From Thermococcus sp. (GTDB taxonomy: Archaea > Methanobacteriota_B > Thermococci > Thermococcales > Thermococcaceae), in assembly GCF_015523185.1 (NCBI RefSeq), contig NZ_WAKV01000048.1:1-43440 (forward strand): DNA of 43,440 nucleotides, in the 5' to 3' direction. Under the pieces are notes generated by a model. That model searched no databases. It saw only the letters and a list, made by a program, of their open reading frames with translations, and had not been told where the DNA came from. Positions 1-8,209 of the stretch are shown here, piece by piece (position 1 is the first letter of the stretch; each line of letters opens with the position of its first letter). The position numbers and the translations under genes are program-made.

Positions 1-2388
1 AAGGGTGCCAACCTCGGTGAACTTACCAACGCTGGAATACCGGTTCCGCCCGGATTCTGCGTCACTGCTGAGGCCTACAAGTACTTTGTCGAGAACGTTA
101 AGCTCAACAAAGGTGACATCGAAAGGATAATGGGAGAGAAGGCCAAAAGTGGTGTCCTCGCAGAGGTTCTCGCAGAGGCCCCCGATGAACCGAGACCACT
201 TCAGGACTGGATTATGGACATAGTAAGCAGAACCAATGTCGACGACAGCAGGGAACTGCTTGACAATACAGCTGTTATTAGAGAACTAATAGAGAGCATC
301 CCAATGCCCGAAGAGATAAAGACCGAGGTTCTGGATGCATACCACAAACTTAGCCAGAGGTTCGGGAAGGAGGCTGTCTATGTCGCCGTTCGCTCCTCTG
401 CTACTGCTGAGGACCTTCCTGAAGCAAGTTTCGCCGGCCAGCAGGAGACATACTTGGATGTTTACGGTGATAACGACGTCGTAGATAAAGTCAAGAAGTG
501 CTGGGCCTCACTCTGGACCGCCAGAGCCACCTTCTACAGAGCCAAGCAGGGCTTTGACCACAGGAAGGTCTACCTCTCAGCGGTTGTACAGAAGATGGTC
601 AACAGCGAGACCAGTGGTGTCATGTTCACCGCGAACCCGGTCACCAACGACAGAAACGAGATAATGATTAACGCTGCTTGGGGACTCGGTGAGGCCGTTG
701 TCAGCGGTGCCGTTACTCCGGATGAATACATAGTCGAGAAGGGAACTTGGAAAATAAAAGAAAAATATATCGCCAAGAAGGAAGTCATGTACATCCGCAA
801 CCCGGAGACAGGTAAGGGTACCGTTCTCGTCAAAGTTGCCGACTACCTCGGTCCGGAATACGTTGAGAAGCAGGTTCTCACCGATGAGCAGATAATTGAA
901 GTCGCCAAGCTCGGTGCCAAGATTGAAGAGCACTATCAGTATCCGCAGGACATCGAGTGGGCCTACGACAAGGACGACGGAAAGCTCTATATAGTTCAGT
1001 CCAGGCCAATAACAACCCTTAAGGAAGCGCCAAGCGAGGGCGAGGAAGTCGAGGAGACCGAGGAGATGGAGGTCATACTCAAGGGTCTTGGAGCCTCACC
1101 CGGTATCGGTGCCGGTAAGGTCGTCATCATCTTCGACGCCAGCGAGATTGACAAGGTCAAGGAGGGTGACGTCCTCGTAACCACAATGACTAACCCCGAC
1201 ATGGTTCCAGCCATGAAGAGGGCCTCAGCAATAGTTACCGATGAGGGTGGAAGAACGTGCCATGCCGCAATAGTTGGTAGAGAACTCGGAATCCCAACCG
1301 TTGTCGGAACCAAAGAGGCAACTAAGAAGCTCAAGGACGGCATGCTTGTTACTGTTGATGGAACCAGGGGTGTTGTCTACAAGGGCATAGTCAAGAGCCT
1401 CGTAAAGAAGAAAGAAGCGGAAAAAGCCGAGGGCGGTAAGGTTGTCGTCGCAGGCGCTCCACTCATCACCGCCACCGAGGTCAAGGTCAACGTCTCCATG
1501 CCGGAAGTTGCTGAGCGCGCGGCTGCAACCGGTGCAGATGGTGTTGGCCTCCTCAGGGCTGAGCACATGATACTAAGCATCGGTCAGCACCCGGTCAAGT
1601 TCATCAAGGAAGGAAAAGAGGAGGAGCTTGTCGAGAAGCTTGCTGAGGGCATCAGGAAGGTCGTCGAAGCCTTCTATCCGAGGCGCGTCTGGTACAGGAC
1701 CCTTGATGCTCCGACCAACGAGTTCCGCGAGCTTCCGGGCGGAGAGGACGAGCCGGTTGAGAGAAACCCAATGCTCGGATGGCGTGGAATCAGGCGTGGT
1801 CTCGACCAGCCGGAGCTCCTCAGAGCCGAGTTCAAAGCCATCAAGAAGCTCGTTGATGAGGGATACGACAACATTGGCGTCATGCTCCCGCTTGTCAGCC
1901 ACCCAGAGCAGATAAGGAAAGCCAAAGAGATAGCTCGCTCAGTAGGCCTTGAGCCGCACAAAGACGTCGAGTGGGGTGTCATGATTGAGACTCCTGCAAG
2001 TGCCCTCATCATCGAGGACCTCATCAAAGAAGGCCTCGACTTCGTCAGCTTCGGAACCAATGACCTCACCCAGTACACCCTTGCCATCGATAGGGACAAC
2101 GAGCGCGTCTTCAAGCTTTACGACGAGAAGCACCCGGCAGTGCTCAAGCTCATCAAGCACGTCATCAAGGTCGCCAAGAAGTACGGTGTCGAGACCAGCA
2201 TCTGCGGACAGGCCGGCAGTGACCCGAAGATGGCCAGAATCCTCGTCAGGCTCGGAATCGACAGCATCAGCGCCAACCCAGATGCCGTCGAGCTCATCAG
2301 AAAGACCGTCGCTCAAGAGGAGCAGAAGCTCATCCTTGAAGCTTCCAGAAAGAGACTCTTTGAGGATGCGGACGAGCTCGACTTCTGA
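1..2388 (+). CDS. ppsA: phosphoenolpyruvate synthase, 5'-truncated by the window edge
   Basis: The enzyme interconverts pyruvate + ATP and PEP + AMP + Pi and is the gluconeogenic entry point in Thermococcales. The frame is open from base 1, so the start codon lies upstream; 795 residues are visible and perhaps 20-30 are missing. Domain order is the N-terminal pyruvate/PEP-binding ATP-grasp part, the swivelling phosphohistidine domain, and the C-terminal PEP-utilising TIM barrel. The phosphoryl-accepting His lies in GGRTCHAAIVG, with its codon at 1261-1263. The catalytic Cys is in SICGQAGSDP (codon 2203-2205). An acidic linker (EGEEVEETEEME) joins the first two domains. T-rich stretches after the stop (2391-2418) could end transcription. 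The promoter is outside the window. Confidence 0.97.
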   Translation, partial: KGANLGELTNAGIPVPPGFCVTAEAYKYFVENVKLNKGDIERIMGEKAKSGVLAEVLAEAPDEPRPLQDWIMDIVSRTNVDDSRELLDNTAVIRELIESIPMPEEIKTEVLDAYHKLSQRFGKEAVYVAVRSSATAEDLPEASFAGQQETYLDVYGDNDVVDKVKKCWASLWTARATFYRAKQGFDHRKVYLSAVVQKMVNSETSGVMFTANPVTNDRNEIMINAAWGLGEAVVSGAVTPDEYIVEKGTWKIKEKYIAKKEVMYIRNPETGKGTVLVKVADYLGPEYVEKQVLTDEQIIEVAKLGAKIEEHYQYPQDIEWAYDKDDGKLYIVQSRPITTLKEAPSEGEEVEETEEMEVILKGLGASPGIGAGKVVIIFDASEIDKVKEGDVLVTTMTNPDMVPAMKRASAIVTDEGGRTCHAAIVGRELGIPTVVGTKEATKKLKDGMLVTVDGTRGVVYKGIVKSLVKKKEAEKAEGGKVVVAGAPLITATEVKVNVSMPEVAERAAATGADGVGLLRAEHMILSIGQHPVKFIKEGKEEELVEKLAEGIRKVVEAFYPRRVWYRTLDAPTNEFRELPGGEDEPVERNPMLGWRGIRRGLDQPELLRAEFKAIKKLVDEGYDNIGVMLPLVSHPEQIRKAKEIARSVGLEPHKDVEWGVMIETPASALIIEDLIKEGLDFVSFGTNDLTQYTLAIDRDNERVFKLYDEKHPAVLKLIKHVIKVAKKYGVETSICGQAGSDPKMARILVRLGIDSISANPDAVELIRKTVAQEEQKLILEASRKRLFEDADELDF

Positions 2389-2475
2389 ATTCCTTTTCTC
2401 TTCTATCATATTTTGTTCTGTCATCTATAGCCAAACAACATTAATGCAACAATGGAACTTTTATCCATCTTAAGG

Positions 2476-2485
2476 TTTTTATACA
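2476..2485 (+). promoter_or_regulatory. TATA box of the first MATE gene
   Basis: TTTTTATACA is centred about 31 bp before the ATG at 2512. It predicts a start near 2507, so the transcript would have a leader of only a few bases. No Shine-Dalgarno-like sequence precedes the ATG, which agrees with (near-)leaderless translation. Confidence 0.55.
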
Positions 2486-2511
2486 AACGTTTCGACTGAT
2501 ATCTGATTAGA

Positions 2512-3873
2512 ATGTCCCTGGAGGATGTCAGGGAAGATATCCTCAATGGCCCTGTGGAGAGAACGCTCTTCAGGTTAGCCGGCCCTTTAATCGTCAGCAA
2601 CATGGTTCAGGTGCTTTACAACCTTATTGACACCTTCTGGCTCGGCAAACTCGGAAGGGAGGAGCTCTCGGCCCCCGGTGCCAGTTGGCCCTTTATAGCA
2701 ACCCTCATGAGCATTGGCATAGGGTTCGCGGTGGCGGGCTTCGCCTTCGTGACCCAGTATATCGGGGCAAAAAACTTTAAGAGGGCAAACCGCTCTGCTG
2801 GGGCTCTCTATTCCCTGAGCCTCCTCTTTTCGGTTGGGGTGGCCGTAGTTGGCTCCCTCCTCGCACCCACGGTTCTCAGGCTCATGGACGTTTCACCAGA
2901 CGTCTACCCATACGCTCTCAGGTACACCCTCGTCATCTTCATCGGCATACCCTTTGCCTTCACGTACTTTGCATTCACCTTTCTCATGAGGGCGGTTGGG
3001 GACACGAGAACGCCCATGTGGATAAGCTTCTTCACGGTTGGCCTCAACATGCTTCTCGACCCTGTTTTAATTTTTGGAATCGGCCCGTTTCCAGAACTCG
3101 GTGTCGTCGGGGCGGCAATAGCGACGATGTTCTCCAACAGCGTCGGCTCCCTGATAGGGGCCTACTACCTGATAACCGGCAGGAAAGGCATAAAGTTCAC
3201 GCGCGAGGACTTGAAGCCCGACTGGGAGTTTTATAGGAAAATCTTCCGCATCGGTCTTCCCTCCGCGGTGGGTCAGTCACTCAACTCCTTTGGATTCATG
3301 GTCCTCACGAGGATAATCTTTCAGTTCGGAACAGTTGCCTTCGCCGCCTACGCGATAGCCAACAGACTCACCAACTTCATGTTCGCAATAGCGAACGGCA
3401 TAGCCCAGGCAATGGGAACCATGGTCGGTCAGAACATAGGCGCGGGCAGGTTTGATAGGGCTAAGAGGATAGCCGAGAGGACGATGCTCTTGAACTTTGG
3501 AATTCTAACGGCGGGAACGGTGTTAATTGTTACCTTTAACGAACCCATTTTTGGTGCATTTATAAAGGACGACGCGGTTCTTCACGAGGCATCCCTCGTC
3601 GCGAAGTACTTCCTGACCTCACTTCCATTTTTTGGAATTTTCTCCGTGGTCACCAACGTCTTTCAGACCGCTGGAAAGACCCGGGTCAGTATGACGCTTG
3701 GCCTGATAAGGCTCTGGGGCCTGAGGATTCCACTGAGCTATATCCTCGGCTGGATTGTGAGTGCAAGCTGGGGTGTTTACCTTGGCATGGGTTTGAGCAA
3801 CATCTTAAGTGCCTTCCTTGCCCTCATTTGGTTTTTGAAAGGTAGCTGGATGGAAAGGCTCATCGAGGAGTAG
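2512..3873 (+). CDS. MATE-family multidrug/metabolite exporter (copy 1)
   Basis: A 453-residue polytopic membrane protein of the MATE family, which exports cationic drugs or metabolites in exchange for Na+ or H+. The N-terminus carries the family signature around LAGPLIVSNMVQVLYNLIDT followed by FWLGKLG. About 12 hydrophobic segments fall into two homologous halves, the second opening near residue 245 with RIGLPSAVGQSLNSFG. It is closely related to the next gene; the GPLIV-N-VQV-YN-TFWLGKLGRE block and the C-terminal RLWGLRIPLSY block are nearly shared, so the pair looks like a tandem duplication. The ATG at 2512 sits just after its own TATA box. The substrate cannot be read from sequence. 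Confidence 0.93.
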   Translation: MSLEDVREDILNGPVERTLFRLAGPLIVSNMVQVLYNLIDTFWLGKLGREELSAPGASWPFIATLMSIGIGFAVAGFAFVTQYIGAKNFKRANRSAGALYSLSLLFSVGVAVVGSLLAPTVLRLMDVSPDVYPYALRYTLVIFIGIPFAFTYFAFTFLMRAVGDTRTPMWISFFTVGLNMLLDPVLIFGIGPFPELGVVGAAIATMFSNSVGSLIGAYYLITGRKGIKFTREDLKPDWEFYRKIFRIGLPSAVGQSLNSFGFMVLTRIIFQFGTVAFAAYAIANRLTNFMFAIANGIAQAMGTMVGQNIGAGRFDRAKRIAERTMLLNFGILTAGTVLIVTFNEPIFGAFIKDDAVLHEASLVAKYFLTSLPFFGIFSVVTNVFQTAGKTRVSMTLGLIRLWGLRIPLSYILGWIVSASWGVYLGMGLSNILSAFLALIWFLKGSWMERLIEE

Positions 3874-3882
3874 GTTTAAATA
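3874..3882 (+). promoter_or_regulatory. TATA box of the second MATE gene
   Basis: GTTTAAATA lies directly after the stop of the first MATE gene and about 34 bp before the ATG at 3912. The second copy therefore probably has its own transcript although only 38 bp separate the genes. Confidence 0.5.
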
Positions 3883-3911
3883 GGAACCCTTCGACGGCGG
3901 TCTGATAGACC

Positions 3912-5372
3912 ATGAAGCTCAGCGAGATGCGTGAAGAAATAATCAACGGACCAATGGAGAGAACACTCCTCAAGCTAGCGGGCCCGTTGATAGTCAACAA
4001 CCTCGTCCAGGTCGTTTACAACATAACCGATACCTTCTGGCTCGGCAAACTCGGAAGAGAGGCACTCTCAGCGCCGGGAGTAACGTGGCCGATTATCGGG
4101 ACTCTGATGGCACTAGGGATGGGGTTTGCCACAGCCGGCTTTGCCTTCGTGGGTCAATACATAGGCGCAGGGGAGTTCAAAAAGGCAGGTCGCTCCGCAG
4201 GAGCCCTCTACTCCCTCATGGTCTTCTTCTCGGTGGTGACGGCAATCATAAGCGTCCTAATCCTCCCCTACGCACTTCGCTTCATGAAGGTAACGTCAAG
4301 CCTTTACCCCTACGCAAAAACCTATGCGACGATAGTCTTCCTCGGCGTTCCCTTCGCCTTCACATACATGGCCTTCTCGGCTCTGATGAGGGCTTCAGGA
4401 GACACGAAGACCCCGATGAAAATAACCCTCCTGACGGTTTTCCTTAATATAGTCCTAGACCCACTCTTCATCTTTGGTGTTGGTCCTTTCCCAAGGCTAG
4501 ACGTTGCCGGAGCGGCAGTAGCTACCGTTATAGCGAACGCAACCGGCTCGGCAATCGGTCTCTACCTCATGTTCTCGGGAAGGGTAGCGTTAAAACTCAC
4601 CCCCTCAAGCCTCAGGCCGGATTTGGAGTTCTATAAAAGGCTCTTCCGCGTTGGGCTTCCCTCAGGAATCGGCCAATCTGCCAACAGCTTCGGTTTCGTC
4701 GTTCTCACGAGGATTATAATGGGCTTCGGTGACGTCACCTATGCGGCCTATGTCATAACTACGAGGCTGGTGAACTTTCTAACGAGCATTTCCAGGGGTA
4801 TAAGCATGGCCATGGGGACCATGATAGCCCAGAACGTCGGTGCCGGCAAGTTCGAGAGGGCCAAGAGAATAGCCGAGAGGGCGATGCTCATCAACTTCAC
4901 CATAGCAAGCCTCGCAGTTCTAATCATTGGAACCTTCCGTGTTCCAATCTTCAAGGTCTTCCTCGACGACCCCAAGGTCATAGCCGAGAGCAAAATCGTC
5001 CTTGAGTACTTCCTCATCTCGGTTCCATTCTTCAACGGAATCTTCATCGTCGTCAACAGGACCTTCCTTTCGGCAGGACATACCAAAAAGAGCATGGCCC
5101 TAGGCATAATCCGTCTCTGGGGCCTAAGGATTCCACTGAGCTATGCCTTCGGCTACGTTGGGGCCATAACAATCCTTGGGCTAACGATACCCCTCGCGAG
5201 CCTCTTTGACTTCACGAGCAGGGGCGTCTTCTTCGGAATGGGCCTGAGTAACTTCATCGGGGCGTTGATAGCACTCGCCTGGTTCCTTCGCGGGAGCTGG
5301 ATGAGCGCAATAATCGAGAAGAAGTCCAAAGGACTGAGAAAGCTTGGTAAGGTTAAACATTCGGAAGACTAA
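3912..5372 (+). CDS. MATE-family multidrug/metabolite exporter (copy 2)
   Basis: A 486-residue paralogue of the preceding MATE protein with the same LAGPLIVNNLVQVVYN and FWLGKLGRE signatures and about 12 membrane segments. It differs by an insertion of some 20 residues before the last membrane segment (GAITILGLTIPLASLFDF) and a longer basic cytosolic tail (KKSKGLRKLGKVKH). Two exporters in tandem, each with its own TATA element, suggest different substrates or conditions rather than one complex, since MATE proteins work as monomers. The substrate is unknown. Confidence 0.93.
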   Translation: MKLSEMREEIINGPMERTLLKLAGPLIVNNLVQVVYNITDTFWLGKLGREALSAPGVTWPIIGTLMALGMGFATAGFAFVGQYIGAGEFKKAGRSAGALYSLMVFFSVVTAIISVLILPYALRFMKVTSSLYPYAKTYATIVFLGVPFAFTYMAFSALMRASGDTKTPMKITLLTVFLNIVLDPLFIFGVGPFPRLDVAGAAVATVIANATGSAIGLYLMFSGRVALKLTPSSLRPDLEFYKRLFRVGLPSGIGQSANSFGFVVLTRIIMGFGDVTYAAYVITTRLVNFLTSISRGISMAMGTMIAQNVGAGKFERAKRIAERAMLINFTIASLAVLIIGTFRVPIFKVFLDDPKVIAESKIVLEYFLISVPFFNGIFIVVNRTFLSAGHTKKSMALGIIRLWGLRIPLSYAFGYVGAITILGLTIPLASLFDFTSRGVFFGMGLSNFIGALIALAWFLRGSWMSAIIEKKSKGLRKLGKVKHSED

Positions 5373-5377
5373 TAAAC
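5369..5377 (+). promoter_or_regulatory. TATA-like element before upp
   Basis: CTAATAAAC overlaps the end of the second MATE gene and is centred about 33 bp before the upp ATG. It is followed by the ribosome site GCGGTGAGAAC at 5394-5405. Confidence 0.4.
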
Positions 5378-5405
5378 CCTCCCTCCAAGGGCCAGCGGTG
5401 AGAAC

Positions 5406-6074
5406 ATGAAGGCCGAAAGGTGGGATGGCGTTTACTCCTTTGAGGACAGCCCCTTTTTGATGGAAATACTGACCGAACTGAGGGACGAGAGAACGGGGCC
5501 GATAGCATTCAGAAAGGGCCTCGTAAAGCTCGGTCGCTACATGGCCTACGAGCTGACGAAGACTATGGACGTCGAGAGAATTCCCGTGAAGACGTCCCTT
5601 GAGGAAACGGAAGGCGTAATCGTCAAGGACAGGCGCAACGTCGTCATAATAACCGTTCTTCGCGCAGCCATACCACTGATGGAGGGCCTCATCAAGGTCC
5701 TCGAACATGCGCGCGTCGGCATCATCTCCGCCTCCCGCGGAAAGGCGCCGAAGTTTGAGATTGAGATGAACTACGTTAAAATCCCAGAGATAAAACCTGA
5801 AGACACCGTTATCGTAGCCGACCCCATGATAGCGACTGGCTCAACGCTGATTAAGGTTCTCGACGAGGTCAAGCGCTACGGGAAGCCGAAGAGACTCGTT
5901 GTCCTTGGCGTTCTCGCCGCTCCAGAGGGGATAGAGAGAATAAAGGCAGAACACCCAGAGGTTGAAATATTCGTGGCAAAGGTTGACAGGGAGCTAAACG
6001 ATAAAGGCTACATACTCCCCGGCTTAGGTGACGCCGGAGACAGGGCCTTTGGGGCACCGGTTAAACTTCAGTAA
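5406..6074 (+). CDS. upp: uracil phosphoribosyltransferase
   Basis: Salvages uracil: uracil + PRPP gives UMP + PPi, in the cytosol. At 222 residues it has the usual UPRT length. The PRPP-binding loop is visible as [14 protein letters not shown] (about residues 139-152), and the uracil-binding C-terminal segment as [11 protein letters not shown]. The N-terminal region has the conserved [11 protein letters not shown] element. The ATG at 5406 follows a GGTGAG ribosome site. The gene is convergent with, and overlaps by 7 bp, the small membrane protein on the other strand. Confidence 0.96.
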   Translation: MKAERWDGVYSFEDSPFLMEILTELRDERTGPIAFRKGLVKLGRYMAYELTKTMDVERIPVKTSLEETEGVIVKDRRNVVIITVLRAAIPLMEGLIKVLEHARVGIISASRGKAPKFEIEMNYVKIPEIKPEDTVIVADPMIATGSTLIKVLDEVKRYGKPKRLVVLGVLAAPEGIERIKAEHPEVEIFVAKVDRELNDKGYILPGLGDAGDRAFGAPVKLQ

Positions 6075-6397
6075 AGCCCTCCCCCTTCTTCCCTTAGTTT
6101 CTCCCTCTCCTTCTCGAGTTTCTTTTCGTCCTCAAAGAGCTTGGCCCTGTTTATAAAGGAAACCCTGCTGATGAGTTGAAGGGCGGTGTTCATAAATTTA
6201 CCAGCGAAGGCACCGATGATAGACGCGACCACGAGCAGACCAACGAAAAAGCCCGCCTCCCCCCAGCTGTATCTACCGAGGGTGTGAAGGGAGTAACCCA
6301 GGGCCCCGAGGATAAAGGCGAAGACACCCCCAACGAGAACAACGAGGAGAACCTTGTAGCCATAGCGCTCCATGAACAGCGCGAAGTCCACCTTCAT
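6068..6397 (-). CDS. small two-helix membrane protein, unknown function
   Basis: About 109 residues with two strong hydrophobic segments (residues about 15-37 and 49-70) and a charged C-terminal tail rich in Lys and Glu ([18 protein letters not shown]) that may form a coiled coil. I recognise no family. The start is uncertain. GTG at 6400, ATG at 6397 and GTG at 6391 are all in frame; GGTGAT at 6396-6401 would be well placed only for the GTG at 6391. A TATA-like GTAAATACTT lies near 6424-6433 on this strand. A box C/D RNA gene on the same strand ends about 45 bp upstream. Confidence 0.7.
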   Translation of the reverse strand: MKVDFALFMERYGYKVLLVVLVGGVFAFILGALGYSLHTLGRYSWGEAGFFVGLLVVASIIGAFAGKFMNTALQLISRVSFINRAKLFEDEKKLEKEREKLREEGGGLY

Positions 6398-6442
6398 CAC
6401 CGATTTAACTTCTTCAAAAGAAAGTATTTACGCCTTTCGGTC

Positions 6443-6498
6443 GGGTCGGCCAGTGCCAGTCTCATCACACATCAGACCGGTAAACGCTCGTCATCCCC
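6443..6498 (-). ncRNA. box C/D guide RNA candidate 1 (leftward member of a divergent pair)
   Basis: Read on the minus strand the order is: G-run, box C ATGACGA (6494-6488), a 12-nt guide, box D' CTGA (6475-6472), 3 nt, box C' GTGATGA (6468-6462), a 12-nt guide, box D CCGA (6449-6446), then CCC. The G-run and CCC form a short terminal stem, and a single G precedes box C as in a kink-turn bulge. Two 12-nt spacers are the archaeal C/D sRNA norm. Boxes C and D both carry a U-to-C change at the positions that face each other in the kink-turn. The RNA would direct 2'-O-methylation; predicted target nucleotides are the G in ACCGG (D') and the U in CCAGU (D). Targets are not identified. Confidence 0.75.
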
Positions 6499-6516
6499 CT
6501 TCAAATTTTCCCATGT

Positions 6517-6527
6517 CTTTTTAAACC
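6517..6527. promoter_or_regulatory. shared bidirectional TATA element of the two box C/D RNA genes
   Basis: CTTTTTAAACC reads as a TATA box on both strands. Its centre (about 6522) is 24 bp from the predicted 5' end of the rightward RNA (6546) and 24 bp from that of the leftward RNA (about 6498). No other AT-rich box in 6499-6545 is suitably placed for either. One TATA sequence serving both directions is an inference from geometry. Confidence 0.55.
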
Positions 6528-6545
6528 CACCGACTAACAGGAGAC

Positions 6546-6602
6546 GGCCGATGACGAGCGTTAGCCACGCTGACGATGATGAAAAGAGGGTTAGCCGAGG
6601 CC
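6546..6602 (+). ncRNA. box C/D guide RNA candidate 2 (rightward member of a divergent pair)
   Basis: The order is GGCC stem (6546-6549), G, box C ATGACGA (6551-6557), a 12-nt guide, box D' CTGA (6570-6573), 2 nt, box C' ATGATGA (6576-6582), a 12-nt guide, box D CCGA (6595-6598), GGCC stem (6599-6602). The GGCC arms pair with each other. Two exact 12-nt spacers and the closing stem make chance unlikely. The D' guide predicts methylation of the G in CGUGG within a CGUGGCUAACGC-like target; the D guide predicts the C at position 5 of CUAACCCUCUUU. It shares 13 bases around box C with the leftward RNA, in inverted orientation. Its 3' end overlaps the last codons of the DUF2334 gene, which lies antisense. 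Confidence 0.78.
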
Positions 6603-7307
6603 ACTTTTTGAAACGAACCCCAGGAACTTCCTTAAAAACTCCATCCCGGCTTTGTTGTTAACGGCCTCCGGGTGGATTGAGAGGAAAAACGTCCAGTTCG
6701 TGTTCTCATAGGAGCTTTCGGCACTCGTGAGCTCGTATGGAAGAAGCAACGTGGGGGTATACCACGTGTATTCGTGGTTGTAGATGGGCTTAGTAGTTCC
6801 GTTCGGAAAGTAGATGAAATTCTCCCCAAGGACCGTGATATTGTGCTCAAGGAGAACATCCAGGGCTGGCCTTGAAAGGGAATACCTTGGGGCTATGAAG
6901 TACTTTGGCGTGAGGTTGAGATAGGAAAGGGCCCTTAAGCCCAGTTCGAGCTTCTTCTCGGCGACACTTGCGTTGCAGTTGAACTCATCTCCAATATGGG
7001 TGTATCCATGTAGCTCAATATGGTAACCCTCACGCTTTAACTCCCTGAGAAAGTCCATAAAAGTGCTGTACTTCCACATCGGCATCATTCCGCCGTGGTC
7101 AGGGATAACGAAGAGGTAAGTTCTGTTTTGAAGACCGTACTCATTTATAACGGCAGTTATGTTCCCCAGCTGTGGAAGATAAGCAGGGCTGACGTCGTGG
7201 ACGAGTATGGCAAAACGCCCAAAGGGTTGAATATAGGCCGGACTCGACAGGGAACTTGAGGATAAGAAAACCAAGAGAAATATGACGAACACGAGCAGTC
7301 TCTTCAT
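6591..7307 (-). CDS. secreted DUF2334 / polysaccharide-deacetylase-like protein
   Basis: A 238-residue protein with an N-terminal signal peptide or anchor (MKRLLVFVIFLLVFLSSSS) and a NodB-like fold. Metal and catalytic motifs are visible: the Asp motif ILVHDVSPA (about residue 36) and the H-x3-H motif ELHGYTH (about residue 98), then an APRYSLS element. DUF2334 proteins are distant relatives of polysaccharide deacetylases; the real substrate is unknown. NxT/NxS sequons are frequent, as expected for an exported archaeal glycoprotein. The last codons overlap the antisense box C/D RNA at 6546-6602. The gene follows the hydrolase on the same strand after 34 bp. Confidence 0.85.
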   Translation of the reverse strand: MKRLLVFVIFLLVFLSSSSLSSPAYIQPFGRFAILVHDVSPAYLPQLGNITAVINEYGLQNRTYLFVIPDHGGMMPMWKYSTFMDFLRELKREGYHIELHGYTHIGDEFNCNASVAEKKLELGLRALSYLNLTPKYFIAPRYSLSRPALDVLLEHNITVLGENFIYFPNGTTKPIYNHEYTWYTPTLLLPYELTSAESSYENTNWTFFLSIHPEAVNNKAGMEFLRKFLGFVSKSGLG

Positions 7308-7341
7308 CGGGGAAAGATTGGAAAAAAGCGTAAAAACCTTT

Positions 7342-8205
7342 CTAGAGGTGCCTCCTCAGGAAGTCACCGACCTTCGCTTTCCACTCCTCGGGGTGAAACT
7401 TCAGCGTTCTGACGTGGGGCGAATCAGTGACCCAGAGCTCCACGTTCGGGTTCACCTTTTTGTTCCTCTCATAGAACTCTTTGACCTCATCAACCTTCAC
7501 GAGGGGGTCCTTTTCACCCGCTATGAGGAGGAGAGGTTTTCTGATTTTTTCAGCGTAGGCTAGCATGTTGAGCTCCTTCGCACCGCTGAAAAGCTTTGTG
7601 AAGGGCTTGACAAAGGCGTAGAGCCACTCCGGGAGGTTGGCAAAGTATTTCAAACCGCGCGCACCCGTTCTATCAAGATAAATCGGCGGTGAATCCGCGA
7701 CGCCGCAGGTAACTCGCTCGTCCTCAGCGAGGGCCCTTATCGTTACCACCGCACCCATTGAAAAGCCAACCAAACCTATTTTTCCGGCCTTCTCCGGGTG
7801 GTTCTTTTCCAGCCAGTCCACGGCAGAGATAACGTCAACGAGTTCCCTCTCTCCAACTGTGGTGTAGTTACCCTCGCTCTTCCCGTGGGCACGGAAATCA
7901 AAGACGAGAACGCTGTAGCCTTCCCTGAGTAGGAACTCAGTGGTCTGTTTCATGTAGACTTCATCCCACCTGCTCCTCGTATAGCCGTGCAAAGGAATAA
8001 CCGTCGAGTCCTTCTCGTTGGGAACCCACCAGGCGCTGAGCTTAAGCCCGTCCCTTGTTTCGATGGTAACGTCTTCATATTTGTAGCCAAAGTCTTCCGG
8101 CGTCCAGTTCTTGATAAAGCGTGGTGGTTTGACCAGTTTGTAGGCAATAAAGGCAGAAAAAGCTATGAAGAGCAGAAATAGAAAAATTAAAACTTCAACC
8201 AACAC
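7342..8205 (-). CDS. membrane-anchored alpha/beta hydrolase
   Basis: About 287 residues. A hydrophobic N-terminal anchor (VEVLIFLFLLFIAFSAF) is followed by an alpha/beta-hydrolase fold. The oxyanion-type HGYTRSRWDE precedes the nucleophile elbow GFSMGA (GxSxG). The acid is likely the Asp in AGEKDPLV, and the His that in DSPHVRTL near the C-terminus. It resembles BEM46/YqkD-like esterases. The start is uncertain. I favour GTG at 8205, 4 bp past the MFS stop and preceded by a G-rich stretch; an upstream TTG at 8235 would overlap the MFS gene by 26 bp. It is probably co-transcribed with the MFS gene. Confidence 0.9.
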   Translation of the reverse strand: MLVEVLIFLFLLFIAFSAFIAYKLVKPPRFIKNWTPEDFGYKYEDVTIETRDGLKLSAWWVPNEKDSTVIPLHGYTRSRWDEVYMKQTTEFLLREGYSVLVFDFRAHGKSEGNYTTVGERELVDVISAVDWLEKNHPEKAGKIGLVGFSMGAVVTIRALAEDERVTCGVADSPPIYLDRTGARGLKYFANLPEWLYAFVKPFTKLFSGAKELNMLAYAEKIRKPLLLIAGEKDPLVKVDEVKEFYERNKKVNPNVELWVTDSPHVRTLKFHPEEWKAKVGDFLRRHL

Positions 8206-8209
8206 CGGG

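Noticed and set aside
3912-5372. The second MATE gene as an internal duplication or pseudogene of the first
   Set aside because: It is intact and full-length with its own TATA box, and differs throughout from the first.
6160-6185. Another box C (CTGATGA) inside the small membrane protein gene
   Set aside because: No D, C' or D' boxes follow at guide-length spacing.
6176-6661. A 161-codon plus-strand frame across the sRNA region
   Set aside because: It runs antisense to two real genes and through both box C/D RNAs, has no ribosome site and a Pro/Thr/His/Asn-rich composition unlike a protein.
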